Below, one piece after another: positions 18,084 to 28,124 of a stretch of DNA of 64,000 nt. Source of the stretch: Vibrio xiamenensis (GTDB taxonomy: Bacteria > Pseudomonadota > Gammaproteobacteria > Enterobacterales > Vibrionaceae). A program made the translations under genes and the position numbers. The stretch is taken from contig NZ_FNDD01000004.1 of assembly GCF_900100015.1 (NCBI RefSeq), positions 124,001 to 188,000 on the forward strand, written 5' to 3'. Each line of letters opens with the position of its first letter. Within the stretch, counting starts at the first letter, position 1. Below the pieces are notes generated by a model. That model did no database searches, was not told where the DNA came from, and was given only the letters and a program-made list of their open reading frames with translations.

Positions 18084-18491
18084 TTACCGAGCATACTCTT
18101 CACAAACCGCTGTTTCGCGTGCGGTAGCCATATAGATATCATTATATTTACGGATCACTAAAGGTGATTGAGCATCATAGGAACCAACTTTTGCTTTGTC
18201 CGAAAAGCAAACATAAAGATCAGAGCCTTTCGCCTTAATTACTTTTAAAGAGTATCTCCAATCCTCACTATCAATTATTATCTCATCTTCAGTTATGGTA
18301 GTAGCTGGTTGGTTGATATCTTTAAACGTTTTATATTCATATCTATCCTTTGGCTCAATTCCAGGCATTAAAGAACTATTAAATGATGTAACATCCAGTG
18401 TATTATAAAGATCCTTCATCGGATAAGACATTGCAACATCAGACATAAATAAAAACAACAATATGATTTTTCTACTTTTTATTTTCATCAT
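18084..18491 (-). CDS. small exported protein of unknown function
   Basis: A 135-residue protein. The N-terminus (KIILLFLFMSDVAMS) looks like a signal peptide with cleavage near residue 22, leaving a periplasmic protein with two Cys (in YVCFSD and AVCEEY) that could pair. No family is recognised. ATG at 18491 (or 18488) follows GAAGG. It is the last gene of an AT-rich cluster, 32 bp after the preceding frame. An exported partner downstream of a DUF5675-like gene would fit an immunity or chaperone protein, but this is only inference. Confidence 0.6.
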   Translation of the reverse strand: MMKIKSRKIILLFLFMSDVAMSYPMKDLYNTLDVTSFNSSLMPGIEPKDRYEYKTFKDINQPATTITEDEIIIDSEDWRYSLKVIKAKGSDLYVCFSDKAKVGSYDAQSPLVIRKYNDIYMATARETAVCEEYAR

Positions 18492-18523
18492 TTAACCTTC
18501 TATTGTGAATATTAACATTATCA

Positions 18524-19110
18524 TTAATTTTCTTTATTAAAATAGTCGACTAGATATTGAGCCGACGTTGCCATTCTTTTCGACGAATCATTAATACTTA
18601 ATATTTCTCTAGGTAATACTTTGGGATGAACGGGCCCATCAAAATAAAAGAACCAGAAACTAAATAAATTTTTATCATCAAATCCACTTAGTTCATCGTA
18701 TGATACTTTAGGATTGTCAGATATTAACTCTTTCAATTCATGTTGATAAATATTAACCGCATCAGCCTCCCAGTGACCATTTATAGCAATACTGAATATA
18801 GATGAATATTTTTTATATTTTTTGATATTTCAAAGTACAACATCACATAATCATAAGATTCGTTATAGAGCTTTCCATAGTTATTATCAACTCCCCCGCC
18901 CTCCAAACCAAATAGCATTGCGTATTTTCTAAAGTCTTTAGGAAAACAATCGAAAAACATCAATTCCGATTCTTTTACTTTATTTTGAGCTCCTTCGAAA
19001 TTCCCTTTCAAACAAGACACATCATCTCTAAGCGAGAAATAATTTTGATTTGCATATGAATGCAAAGGCACCAATAATAAAATTAATATTAAAAAGTTTT
19101 TTTTAATCAT
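18524..19110 (-). pseudogene. exported protein gene broken by a one-base frameshift
   Basis: The natural gene appears to start at ATG 19110 (MIKKNFLILILLLVPLHSYA, a clear signal peptide) and end at 18524. The first frame runs into TAA at 18781-18783, but the next frame is open across the same point and continues to 18524 with ordinary sequence (INGHWEADAVNIYQHELKEL and onward). The switch lies in two runs of six T on the plus strand, 18809-18814 and 18818-18823; one extra A in the message would restore about 195 residues. The family is unrecognised. The break may be real decay, slippage-based switching, or a homopolymer sequencing error. Confidence 0.6.
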
Positions 19111-19629
19111 TTTGATAATTTTCTGTAATAATAATCTTAGCATTTTTAATCCAACTTTATTAAAATGACTTTTTATTTCTTCCAATTTTACAACGCTAGG
19201 CCCAACGTAATCCTTTCCTCGTTTAACACCACATAAAAGACACCATTCGCTATCCTCAGGAAAATTTCCGTTATGAATCAAAATATTTCTATCCTTGGGA
19301 GCTATTTCATTATATAACTTTAAGACACCTTTATAATGTCCACCATAATGCCAACATAAGGAGTATTCACCGATAGGTATTCGTTTATCTAAATCTCTAA
19401 TTGTTGTATCAGGACCTGCAGGCTCTAGAAAAAATCCTTTTATAGACGAACCTTCAATATAAAACTCTCCAATCTTAGATTTTGATGTCTGCCATTTTCT
19501 CACATATCTAATACTTATAGAGTTCTGCGAACCTCTAGATATTGCCAATGGCCAAAAATACCAAAGCTCAGACCCCAGACTCAACTCAGAGCATTCATCC
19601 AGCCAACTAAATTTAGCCATCCGTTCCAT
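18781..19629 (-). CDS. DUF5675-like protein, read in frame into the next gene
   Basis: As written, the frame gives 282 residues. Residues ~1-165 hold a DUF5675-like domain, with RIPIGEYSLCWHYGGHYKGV followed by PKDRNILIHNGNFPEDSEWC. The rest is the signal peptide and body of the following gene, an unlikely natural fusion. One extra A in the message at the run 19143-19147 would instead end the first protein in a Lys/Ile-rich tail with TAA at 19103-19105, overlapping the next start by eight bases, a normal operon joint. The enzymatic role of DUF5675 is not established. Base composition is far more AT-rich than neighbouring genes, suggesting transfer. ATG at 19629 or 19620. Confidence 0.6.
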   Translation of the reverse strand: MERMAKFSWLDECSELSLGSELWYFWPLAISRGSQNSISIRYVRKWQTSKSKIGEFYIEGSSIKGFFLEPAGPDTTIRDLDKRIPIGEYSLCWHYGGHYKGVLKLYNEIAPKDRNILIHNGNFPEDSEWCLLCGVKRGKDYVGPSVVKLEEIKSHFNKVGLKMLRLLLQKIIKMIKKNFLILILLLVPLHSYANQNYFSLRDDVSCLKGNFEGAQNKVKESELMFFDCFPKDFRKYAMLFGLEGGGVDNNYGKLYNESYDYVMLYFEISKNIKNIHLYSVLL

Positions 19630-19824
19630 TTGATCGCATTTAAAGCGCCCGAAGATTGGCGCTTATTATTCAAGTACGCCCCCAGTTAGCCCACTCGTTG
19701 ATAACTATTAATGTCGAACACTGCTCCTGATTGGCGAACAACATATTGAAGGCCGCAAATTTTCACGGCCTAGTTCGTCGAAGATAAGTGCGACATGGCT
19801 GTCACAGAGGGTACGAGCGTCTCG

Positions 19825-20925
19825 CTAAGAGAGCGTCTGTGATAACGCATCTTTAAGTTCTTGCTCAGCTTGTTGTATCTGCTGCTCAGCAAGCTCACGT
19901 TGAGCTCTCCCTTCTTTGACTCGAGACAGTGTATTGGTCAATGTTTCAATCGTTAACCGATTCACCGCTTGTAACGAATCCATATCAAGGATGCCACGTT
20001 GGTAATTTTGCGCAATTTGCTCTTCCAGATCTTTTAACTGTTGGGCATTCTTCTGATATTGCAAATTGGTGTAGTCCTTCACCGCGGTGGTCACTTTTAA
20101 CGCCTTTTCCTTTTCGTAGTTGGAAATCGCGATCAGAAACTGGCGCTTCCACAATGGCAACGTGTTATGCACGATATCTTGGATATCCTCCATTAACATT
20201 TTATTGCCCTCTTGCGATAACCTAATCTGAGGAGCGGTCTGAATCGCCGCTAAACGCGTCAACACCAAGTTATGCACTCGTTTTTCCAAGCGGGCCACCG
20301 CTTGAGACGCATCTCGATATTGCTGAGCATCCAACGCATCGCCGCTTAACTGGGATTTTTCCAATAATTGCGGTAGCACCGTATTGTTCAGTTCTGCCAA
20401 CTGGTATTGACCGGCTTCAATGTAAATATCTAACTGCGACAGCAAGGTCAAGTTATGCTGATACAGAGTATCGAGCTGCTGAATATCGTGTCCAAGTTTA
20501 GCCTCTTGACCTTCCAAGCGTACGACCAACTTATCAAGATGTTCTTTTATCGAATCAAAACGTTGCGAAAACTTTTTGAATGAATCGAACAACTCGCCAA
20601 TCAAGGGTAATTTTTCCAAAAAGCTGCGTTGACCTAAGCTGACAAATTCTGATTGATCCATTACTTCGACCATCGCTTGCAATACATCGCCCGCTTCTCC
20701 GGTTTCAGAAACTCGAACTTTCTCTAACACTTGATCGGAGAATGCGGTGATCTCTTCTAATACCTCTTTACCAAAAGTAATGGTGGCAATCGCATCAAAT
20801 GGGTCAAATTTTTCCGCAATATCGACTGCTTGTTGAGACACCATCTGCTTCGGTTGATTGGCTGAGTTTGGTTGTGATGACTCAGGTGGTTGTGATGACT
20901 CTGGTACTTGAGCTGATTCAGTCAT
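19825..20925 (-). CDS. telA: TelA/KlaA-family protein (toxic anion resistance)
   Basis: A 366-residue, mostly helical cytoplasmic protein of the TelA family. A low-complexity Pro/Ser/Gln start (repeated PESSQP) precedes long coiled-coil segments and the family's LWKRQFLIAISNYEKEKAL region near residue 270. TelA relatives are linked to tellurite resistance and membrane stress, but no mechanism is settled. ATG at 20925 has GGAGG eight bases before it; an earlier in-frame ATG at 20955 lacks this. It is the last gene of a four-gene operon, 123 bp after the giant ATPase gene. Confidence 0.85.
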   Translation of the reverse strand: MTESAQVPESSQPPESSQPNSANQPKQMVSQQAVDIAEKFDPFDAIATITFGKEVLEEITAFSDQVLEKVRVSETGEAGDVLQAMVEVMDQSEFVSLGQRSFLEKLPLIGELFDSFKKFSQRFDSIKEHLDKLVVRLEGQEAKLGHDIQQLDTLYQHNLTLLSQLDIYIEAGQYQLAELNNTVLPQLLEKSQLSGDALDAQQYRDASQAVARLEKRVHNLVLTRLAAIQTAPQIRLSQEGNKMLMEDIQDIVHNTLPLWKRQFLIAISNYEKEKALKVTTAVKDYTNLQYQKNAQQLKDLEEQIAQNYQRGILDMDSLQAVNRLTIETLTNTLSRVKEGRAQRELAEQQIQQAEQELKDALSQTLS

Positions 20926-21048
20926 AGGAATAACCTCCATTTTGTTGCCTAACATTGACTGTCAAACAAGGAATTAAGTAACGTTTTAGACATGCCATAT
21001 TGACGCGCTCTCGACCCTCACTGCCGGTATCTACTTCGAGGCTTATAT

Positions 21049-24000
21049 TCATAACGACTCCTTTGCATTGGAGCGCGAAGAAAATCCCGCGATACTTTGA
21101 TTGAGTAACGCTAATTGCTGAACCACTTGTCCAGCCCGATCTTCTGAGTCTCCCATTAGACGTTGTCTTTGATAGCTTTGCGTGATCTCATGCCAACGCG
21201 CGCGCTGTTCGTCGGTCATATCGCCGCGCAATTGTGCCAATTTAAGTAAGTTCTCTTCTGTGCCAGCCGCGAGAGTTTGAGCTTCGCCTTGATAGTGATC
21301 TTGAATCAACACGTTGAGTTCTTGGTCTGTCATAACCGCAGAGACTTTTTCAGCCAACTTATTCATATTTCGATATGAGCCTTGAAGTTTGAATGGAGGC
21401 TCCACTCGATAAGCATCTGCTGTAGCAGCGGATTGAATGTACTGTTGATTGACTTTCAAAATCGTGTCTTGAATACGCATCAGCTTTTTCAGCGTACTGA
21501 CAATTTCGTCGGCTTCGGTCGCAGAATAGCTATGAGTCATATCACTCAACGCAATGCTTTCTCCTTGAGCAAGGCGCACAAAGCGATAAAGATCCTGTAA
21601 ATCACGGGTAGCAAGCGGGGCTAAAACCGTATTTGAGGTAAGCGCGTTTTCAATAAAACTCAGTGCGAACGAGGTTTGTTGGTCGGATAGCATATCCCCC
21701 AAGTTATAAATATCCGCACGGTTGGCTAACATGTCCGGAATGCGAAACGCCTCGCCGCTTTCAGTGTACGGGTTGCCAGCCATAACAACGGCAAACTTTT
21801 TACCACGCATGTCGTAGGTTTTAGTTTGTCCCTGCCAGGTTCCTTCAATCCGCCGCGTACCATCACAAAGCGAAATGAATTTCTGCAGTAGCTCTGGATT
21901 AGTGTGTTGAATATCATCCAAATAGAGCAACACGTTATTGCCCATTTCAAACGCCAAATTGATTTTTTCAATTTCTCTGGCCGCATTTTTATCCGGAGCT
22001 TCCGATGGGTCTAAAGAGGTAACGCCATGCCCGATTGCCGGACCATTCACTTTCATAAACACCAAACCGAGTTTGGCTGCCACGTATTCAATCAAGGTGG
22101 TTTTGCCGTAACCTGGCGGTGAAATAAGCAGTAGCATCCCCATTAAATCGGTACGTTTTTTATCGCCCAGTGTGCCCATTTGCTTGGCGAAATTATCACC
22201 AATCAATGGCAGATAACTGTCACTGATAAGCTTATTTCGAACAAACGATGTTAATGGTCTTGGTTTGAATTCCTGCAAACGGAACTGTTGTTTAGCTTGG
22301 TTAAGCAGTTCGGTACGTTTTTCTAGATAAGCATCAAATCGAGGAACCACTTCGCGGCGGTGGTGCTCACAACGTTGTAAATAATCATCTAATACTATCT
22401 GCAAGTTGCCTTGTGTTAATCGAGGGTGTTCGCCTAACAGACCGGATATCTTGGCAGCGAGTGAAAAATCAACCGGGTGAAGAGCCGAGTGGACTTGAGT
22501 TTGGCAGACCGCAATCATGGCCGCTTCGACCACAAACGCCTCCCCTCGTTGCTGAGATTGCGAATACGGCGCGAGCCACTGCATATGGTCGGCCAAACAC
22601 ATATCTAGGTCCATCGCTTGATGCGACCATCCTAGGCTACGTCGGTATTGAAGATAATCTTCACATAGTTCAAATGCCTCTCTACTGACCGTGATATTCA
22701 ATATCGGTTGCGCCAAGATTTGAATTAAGTAGTCACTGCTTTCGCGCGCATACGCGGCGGGTAAGGACTCCATTAAGCGCTGCTGTAATTCTTCGTAAGC
22801 CGCATTTGAGTGAAGATGGTTTTTCAACAGTAACGCATTATTGGCTTGCACTTGCCAGTCTTCGAGCGAAGCTTGTCGCCAACACCAAATCAGTGCGTTG
22901 GCTCTTGCCATTTGCCCAAAACGCAGCAACCCTGCTTGTTGATAGATGGGCAGTATTTGGCTGAGAATTAAGTGTGCATCATGATCATGAATGCCTTTTA
23001 CATAACCTTCGCGATAGCGTGGCGCCGAAAACCGTTGTATCAGGCTTAATAGCTGATTGTCTTTTCGCGCCGCTTCAAGTTGCGATAGCGAATACTCATC
23101 ACCCTGCTGCGCCGCATTCAACAGTAAATAGGCGAGATATTCGCCTCGATAGAGATGCTCGCTTTCCGACGTGACCTCTAACTTAGCGCTGTCCTGAAGT
23201 TGCAAAAATTGTTCATCGACAATCGGCTGATAAAAATCGGTGCCCGAGATATGGGTACAAAGTTGGTGGTGATATTCAATTAAACTCAAGTCCAGCGCCT
23301 GCTGGTTAACACTGAAACGGTGGCGCCCTAACTTAAGAACTTTGCCTCCTTGTTCAAAGATATCTTGATTATCACGCATCGCTCGCAATGATTGATCTTG
23401 AAGCGCCTTGAGCTTCGAATCTAACGCATCCGCTTTAACGCTATCACCTAATTCACGAATTGATGCCGATAATTGCTGCAACTTTACGACTAAAGCATCG
23501 GTAGCGAAATAGCTGTTCAGCTCCCCCACATCCTCAAATCGGCTGACACGTTTTTCAATGCTGGATAACGTCACCTGAGCGGCTTGCTGCAAATTTTGGA
23601 TACGGCGTTGCTGGCCAGCCATTAACTGCTGCTTGTGGTTATCTAGTGTCGATTGAATCTCGTCACGTTTGGTATAAATTTCCGCCAAAAATTGATCAAA
23701 ATCTGCAAAGCGTGACTCGAGCTTATCTAATTGGCCAATCAAGCGCGCCAGTTGATTATCACATTCATCTGGGGTGGTCGCCTGCTCCATAGCGGTATTA
23801 ACAGCCTGTGACAGCAATTTGAATTGAGCACCAAACTCCGCTTGAGCCTCTTCCGTTCGCAAAGAACGGCTTTTACCGCGTACTTTGGCGGACAAGGCAT
23901 TAAGCAACGAAGAAACTTCGGTGGTTAAATCAAGAATACGCGTTGATTGGGTTGGATCATCGGTTTCGATATCGGTAACTTCTTCGGTCACCAGCTGCAA

Positions 24001-25911
24001 CTTAGCCCTTAACGCTTCGATATCCTTTTGCAACTCATTAAGCTCAGAGGTTTTTTCTGTGTCACTTAAACTCAGCTCAATCTGTTCAATTTCAGTTTTA
24101 TACGGCTGGTATGCTTTGGGATCTTGAAGCAAGGTCAGCAGTTGCTGATTCAAGCCATGACGCTGCTGTGAAAGCGTATCAAGTAACGTCTCGACACCTT
24201 CGCTATCCATATAGTGCTGCTGATTCAACGCCATGACACGGCCAAGTGAACTTTTCACTTTAGCCAGAAATTCGATCAACACATTCGCCTGTTCCTTTGG
24301 CGCTAATTTTATTTTGCCGATTAGCTCTGCCACAGCAGTCCGTTGCGATGCGAGGCTTTGTTGAGCATTGAGCTTGAGCTGCTGAACTTTTGCAAACTCG
24401 TCAATAATATGATCAGCAGTATCCACTACATTTTGAATCGCAGAACCGATGCCCAATGCGTAATCATGTTGGAGCCAATGATAGTGGTCCAACGCACTAT
24501 TACACTGCTTAAGTAACCATTCATACGCTGCTTGCGTCGCTTCATGATTCTGCGCCAACTGACAGATCGACAACACCGATGACAATGCGCGAACCAATTC
24601 GGCATTGCCCAAATTGAACAGAGGGCTGGTTCCTTGCGCTTGAGCGGTAATATTGGCGTAATATTCAGGGGTCGAATACGGTGTCTGCCAAATCTGCAAA
24701 GGATGCAGCGTCGACGCCTCTGGATTTTCTGCAGCCTGAAAAACTAACATTTGCCCATCGGCAGATAGACTGAATCCATGACTATCGAGTGGCGAAGAAA
24801 AGCGTTTCTCAATCAAATTGTACGAGAACGAGACATAAGCACCGGTGGCCTTATTGAAAAAGTAATAAATGACATCTTCACCGTTTGGTGACGCAATCTT
24901 GTAGAAAAACTCCAAGTCGACCCAAGGAATATCAAAAAACTTACTTTCACCGTTAGCTAATACGTAACCATGCGACAGCAACACGCCATGTTCTTCGGGT
25001 AGCACTTTACCAGCCTTACCCAAAGCATCGCTTCTCACGACCGTTTGATTAATCGGATTGTAAATGAAATAACGGGAATTTTTTTCTCGATGAGGCTTGA
25101 TGCGCAGCGCGATCAACTCGCCAATAAAGACGTAATCAATACTCGCATCTGCAACGCTTTGGTGAAGATCATCTACCGGCTCTCGATAGATGCCTTTACC
25201 ATCGTTGGTGTTGTCTTCAATTTTGATAGTGAGGTCACCACCAACGCATTCGACAAACAACTTATCTTGAATCGATACGTGTGGATGGGTACCTAGCACA
25301 TGATCTTCTCGAGAGGTTGCAATCCACTCAAAATCAAACTGAGCGACTTTTTCTAATGTTGTATGACCAAGGGCGTCTAGGTAGCTAACCGAATCACGAC
25401 CAATTTGGAAGCGAAAAACTTTGCGATCTTCCGGACGCATACCGATTTGAAATGCGATATACAACATGCTTTCCTGGCGCGCAATTTGCTGCAATTTGGC
25501 ATCGCTGTAATAGGTAAATAATTCCGTAAATTCATGCACAAAGCGGTCATCTGCCAAGAAACTCTCTTCAATAGAAGTGGGCTCTAGACGAAATACTCCT
25601 TCGTTTTCATGCAGCTGATATAAGCCAAATACATCGTGCAAAGCAGGAATCGCCTTTAATCCAACCCGTACCTGATAGCCAAATAGCAATTGGTCGTTGA
25701 CTTGCCCCATATCAATCGGTATACAACGTGCTTCGGTTTGCACATTAACCTTACCGATCAGTTTTATGTCTTGGCCACCAAACAGGTTTTGTCGATGTTG
25801 GTTAAAATCTTGAGCCAGCGTTTTTAGTTGTTGACCTTGCTGAGAAAGACGATTTTTAAGTACCTCATAAGCACCGCTTTCGCCCATCCCAAGTGGCTTA
25901 TTTTCTGACAT
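21049..25911 (-). CDS. giant AAA ATPase with DUF3686-type N-terminus
   Basis: A 1620-residue protein. The first ~430 residues look beta-rich (repeated short strands with Trp/Tyr), matching the DUF3686 'DNA repair ATPase' family as I recall it. A central ~600 residues is coiled coil. Near residue 1265 comes Walker A PPGYGKTTLIEY, then Walker B NVLLYLDDIQH near 1327, an AAA+ MoxR-like core. The historic 'DNA repair' label rests on coiled-coil similarity and is weak; MoxR-type ATPases usually remodel protein complexes. ATG at 25911 with AAGG before it. It follows the flotillin gene in the same operon. Confidence 0.85.
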   Translation of the reverse strand: MSENKPLGMGESGAYEVLKNRLSQQGQQLKTLAQDFNQHRQNLFGGQDIKLIGKVNVQTEARCIPIDMGQVNDQLLFGYQVRVGLKAIPALHDVFGLYQLHENEGVFRLEPTSIEESFLADDRFVHEFTELFTYYSDAKLQQIARQESMLYIAFQIGMRPEDRKVFRFQIGRDSVSYLDALGHTTLEKVAQFDFEWIATSREDHVLGTHPHVSIQDKLFVECVGGDLTIKIEDNTNDGKGIYREPVDDLHQSVADASIDYVFIGELIALRIKPHREKNSRYFIYNPINQTVVRSDALGKAGKVLPEEHGVLLSHGYVLANGESKFFDIPWVDLEFFYKIASPNGEDVIYYFFNKATGAYVSFSYNLIEKRFSSPLDSHGFSLSADGQMLVFQAAENPEASTLHPLQIWQTPYSTPEYYANITAQAQGTSPLFNLGNAELVRALSSVLSICQLAQNHEATQAAYEWLLKQCNSALDHYHWLQHDYALGIGSAIQNVVDTADHIIDEFAKVQQLKLNAQQSLASQRTAVAELIGKIKLAPKEQANVLIEFLAKVKSSLGRVMALNQQHYMDSEGVETLLDTLSQQRHGLNQQLLTLLQDPKAYQPYKTEIEQIELSLSDTEKTSELNELQKDIEALRAKLQLVTEEVTDIETDDPTQSTRILDLTTEVSSLLNALSAKVRGKSRSLRTEEAQAEFGAQFKLLSQAVNTAMEQATTPDECDNQLARLIGQLDKLESRFADFDQFLAEIYTKRDEIQSTLDNHKQQLMAGQQRRIQNLQQAAQVTLSSIEKRVSRFEDVGELNSYFATDALVVKLQQLSASIRELGDSVKADALDSKLKALQDQSLRAMRDNQDIFEQGGKVLKLGRHRFSVNQQALDLSLIEYHHQLCTHISGTDFYQPIVDEQFLQLQDSAKLEVTSESEHLYRGEYLAYLLLNAAQQGDEYSLSQLEAARKDNQLLSLIQRFSAPRYREGYVKGIHDHDAHLILSQILPIYQQAGLLRFGQMARANALIWCWRQASLEDWQVQANNALLLKNHLHSNAAYEELQQRLMESLPAAYARESSDYLIQILAQPILNITVSREAFELCEDYLQYRRSLGWSHQAMDLDMCLADHMQWLAPYSQSQQRGEAFVVEAAMIAVCQTQVHSALHPVDFSLAAKISGLLGEHPRLTQGNLQIVLDDYLQRCEHHRREVVPRFDAYLEKRTELLNQAKQQFRLQEFKPRPLTSFVRNKLISDSYLPLIGDNFAKQMGTLGDKKRTDLMGMLLLISPPGYGKTTLIEYVAAKLGLVFMKVNGPAIGHGVTSLDPSEAPDKNAAREIEKINLAFEMGNNVLLYLDDIQHTNPELLQKFISLCDGTRRIEGTWQGQTKTYDMRGKKFAVVMAGNPYTESGEAFRIPDMLANRADIYNLGDMLSDQQTSFALSFIENALTSNTVLAPLATRDLQDLYRFVRLAQGESIALSDMTHSYSATEADEIVSTLKKLMRIQDTILKVNQQYIQSAATADAYRVEPPFKLQGSYRNMNKLAEKVSAVMTDQELNVLIQDHYQGEAQTLAAGTEENLLKLAQLRGDMTDEQRARWHEITQSYQRQRLMGDSEDRAGQVVQQLALLNQSIAGFSSRSNAKESL

Positions 25912-25965
25912 AGCAATACCTTGACTTCCCGCTCCTAAAGAAGCGGGAAGTGAATTAAAGAAAAG

Positions 25966-28107
25966 TTAGGCTGGGTTATCGTTTTGAGACGTGCCGAAGG
26001 TCGACTGCAGCTTTTTCAACACTTCGGTGGCACCACCGTGAGAGTTCAATAGGCTCGCCAGTGCAAGCTGGCTTAAATCGCTACTTTTTAACTCAGTACC
26101 TTCTAAAACATCTTTAATGTCTTGCGGTAAACTGCGGCTGCCTTCCATGTACTCAGCAACCAACGGTTTCAGTACTTGGGATTCCGTAAACTTGGTGTCC
26201 ATGGTCGCCGCTTCCATAATGGTACGACGTAGCTGTTCCATGCCTTCACCACCAAACAACTTAATGTCTGCATGACCAAGAGCCTGCGCCAGCGCTTTAG
26301 CATTTTCACTAACGACCGATTTCTGCGCATCAATACGCGCCATTTCCAGCTCTTTCTGTTGCTGTAACTGCATGACCCACTTATCGTGTTCACGAGTTTG
26401 CTCATCGTATTTCTGGGCCGCTTCAAAACGAGCACTTTGCGCTTCGGCTTCCGCCAAACCTTTAGCGCGCATCGCTTCTGCTTCCGCTTCACCAGCGGTT
26501 TGCAAGTTATGCGCTTGAGCTTCACCTGTTTCGCGAATCGCTTGAGCTCGCTCTCGTTCAATCTCAACTTCAGCCAGACCAGTCGCACTGATGAATTCTT
26601 TCTCAGCATGCGCCATACGTTCCTTCGCAGCCGCCTCGCGCTCTTTGGTGACGTAGTCAGCCTGAGCACGTTTCTCTGCAGCAATTTGATCCGCTTCAGC
26701 ACGCTTCGAAATAACCACTTGCTCGGCTTCGGCTTCGCGCGTTTTAACCGCAAGATCGTTCTCAGCCGCGCGGGTTTTCACTTTCAATTGCGCTTCGTTC
26801 TCAATCAATAGTCGCTCTGCTTGTTCACGTGCGGCATCTTTCTCAGCACGTGCAGCCACAAGCAACTCAAGCTGTTTCGCTTCCGCTTGAGCTTCTGCTT
26901 CAACCATCTTCACGCGTTTTTCGCGATTCACGCGCTCATTGACACGGAGGTTTTCTGTCTCTTCTTCTTCTTTGGCTATCTTGCGCTCGATTTCAACGCG
27001 CTGAGAACGCATTTCAGCCACCGATTTAAGCGCCTCTTCCACCGTCGTTTCCTTCTGCATCTCTTTTTCAGCAACTTCTGATGCAGTGCGAACTTTTTCG
27101 GTTTCCACTGAACGGGTTAACTCTTCTTGCTGAATCGCAACTTGACGCTGATTGGCAATTCGCGTCATCTCAACTTCCATTTCTACTGTTTCGCGCTTTT
27201 TCGAAATCTCTTCCTGTGTTTCCAGTTCCGCCACTTGAGTCAAACGCGTGTATTCTTCACGTTTTTCGGCAGCTAAAGCTTCTTCCTGAGCTTTAATGAT
27301 TTCGATTTCACGTTTGGTGCGTGCGATACTTTCCTGCTCTTGCTTATCTAATTGCAGGCGATTGGCTTCCGCTTCAACATTCTTCTTCTTGATGGTGGTT
27401 TTCTCATCTTGGCGAATCGCGTTGGTTTCGGTATTTTTTTGCGCTGTGATCGCCGAAATTTTGCGAATCCCTTCAACATCCAAAATGTTATTTGGGTTAT
27501 GGGCATCTAATGTGGTTTGGTCGATTTTATCGATCACAACGTCATAGATTTTGAAACCGTCCATTTCACTGCCAATCACTTGAACCACCGCATCACGAAA
27601 CGCGCGGCGATTGGTCAGCAGTTCTTCAAACTCAAACTGTTTAACCGCAGTTTTTAACGCCTCAGAAAATTTTGGCTGGAAGTGCTCTTTTAAACGGTCG
27701 ATATTTGATGCTTCGCGAGCCGTGAACAGTTTCGCTACCCGAACAATATCTTCCTCTTCATGATTAACACCAATGTAGAAATCAACTTTCAAGTCAGCGC
27801 GAATATTGTCTCGGCAATGCAGACCTTCATATTCTTCGCCGTCTTTATCTTTTTTACCGCTGCGCACCACAGAGATTTTCTTGCGCGTAATGTCCATGTA
27901 TTCGTGGCGATTGATCACAGGCCAAACAAACGTACCAGTGAGCGAGGCCCTTGTGCGTTCCAAGCCGTTAACAATAAGCGCTTCACCTTCACCGCGAATC
28001 TTTTTATATCGGGATGTAAAGAAGATTAAAATCAGTAGGAATGCCACGACTCCTGCCAATATAAAGATCATACTTGGTGTCAGTACGATGTCTGGTGCGA
28101 ATACCAT
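25966..28107 (-). CDS. yqiK: flotillin-like membrane scaffold protein, YqiK-like
   Basis: A 713-residue protein. One N-terminal membrane segment (MIFILAGVVAFLLILIFF, residues ~13-30) is followed by an SPFH/band 7 domain to ~200 and a very long Glu/Ala/Lys/Arg coiled coil (~220-610) rich in EAEA repeats, then a small C-terminal domain. This is the layout of E. coli YqiK and eukaryotic flotillins, which oligomerise as cages or rafts on membranes. ATG at 28107. It lies 17 bp after the YqiJ-like gene, the same order as in E. coli. Confidence 0.9.
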   Translation of the reverse strand: MVFAPDIVLTPSMIFILAGVVAFLLILIFFTSRYKKIRGEGEALIVNGLERTRASLTGTFVWPVINRHEYMDITRKKISVVRSGKKDKDGEEYEGLHCRDNIRADLKVDFYIGVNHEEEDIVRVAKLFTAREASNIDRLKEHFQPKFSEALKTAVKQFEFEELLTNRRAFRDAVVQVIGSEMDGFKIYDVVIDKIDQTTLDAHNPNNILDVEGIRKISAITAQKNTETNAIRQDEKTTIKKKNVEAEANRLQLDKQEQESIARTKREIEIIKAQEEALAAEKREEYTRLTQVAELETQEEISKKRETVEMEVEMTRIANQRQVAIQQEELTRSVETEKVRTASEVAEKEMQKETTVEEALKSVAEMRSQRVEIERKIAKEEEETENLRVNERVNREKRVKMVEAEAQAEAKQLELLVAARAEKDAAREQAERLLIENEAQLKVKTRAAENDLAVKTREAEAEQVVISKRAEADQIAAEKRAQADYVTKEREAAAKERMAHAEKEFISATGLAEVEIERERAQAIRETGEAQAHNLQTAGEAEAEAMRAKGLAEAEAQSARFEAAQKYDEQTREHDKWVMQLQQQKELEMARIDAQKSVVSENAKALAQALGHADIKLFGGEGMEQLRRTIMEAATMDTKFTESQVLKPLVAEYMEGSRSLPQDIKDVLEGTELKSSDLSQLALASLLNSHGGATEVLKKLQSTFGTSQNDNPA

Positions 28108-28124
28108 TTAATTTCCTCAAATAA

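Noticed and set aside
19749..19771. Terminator after the TelA gene
   Set aside because: A 6-bp AGGCCG/CGGCCT stem exists but has a long loop and no T run on the minus strand; too weak to assign.
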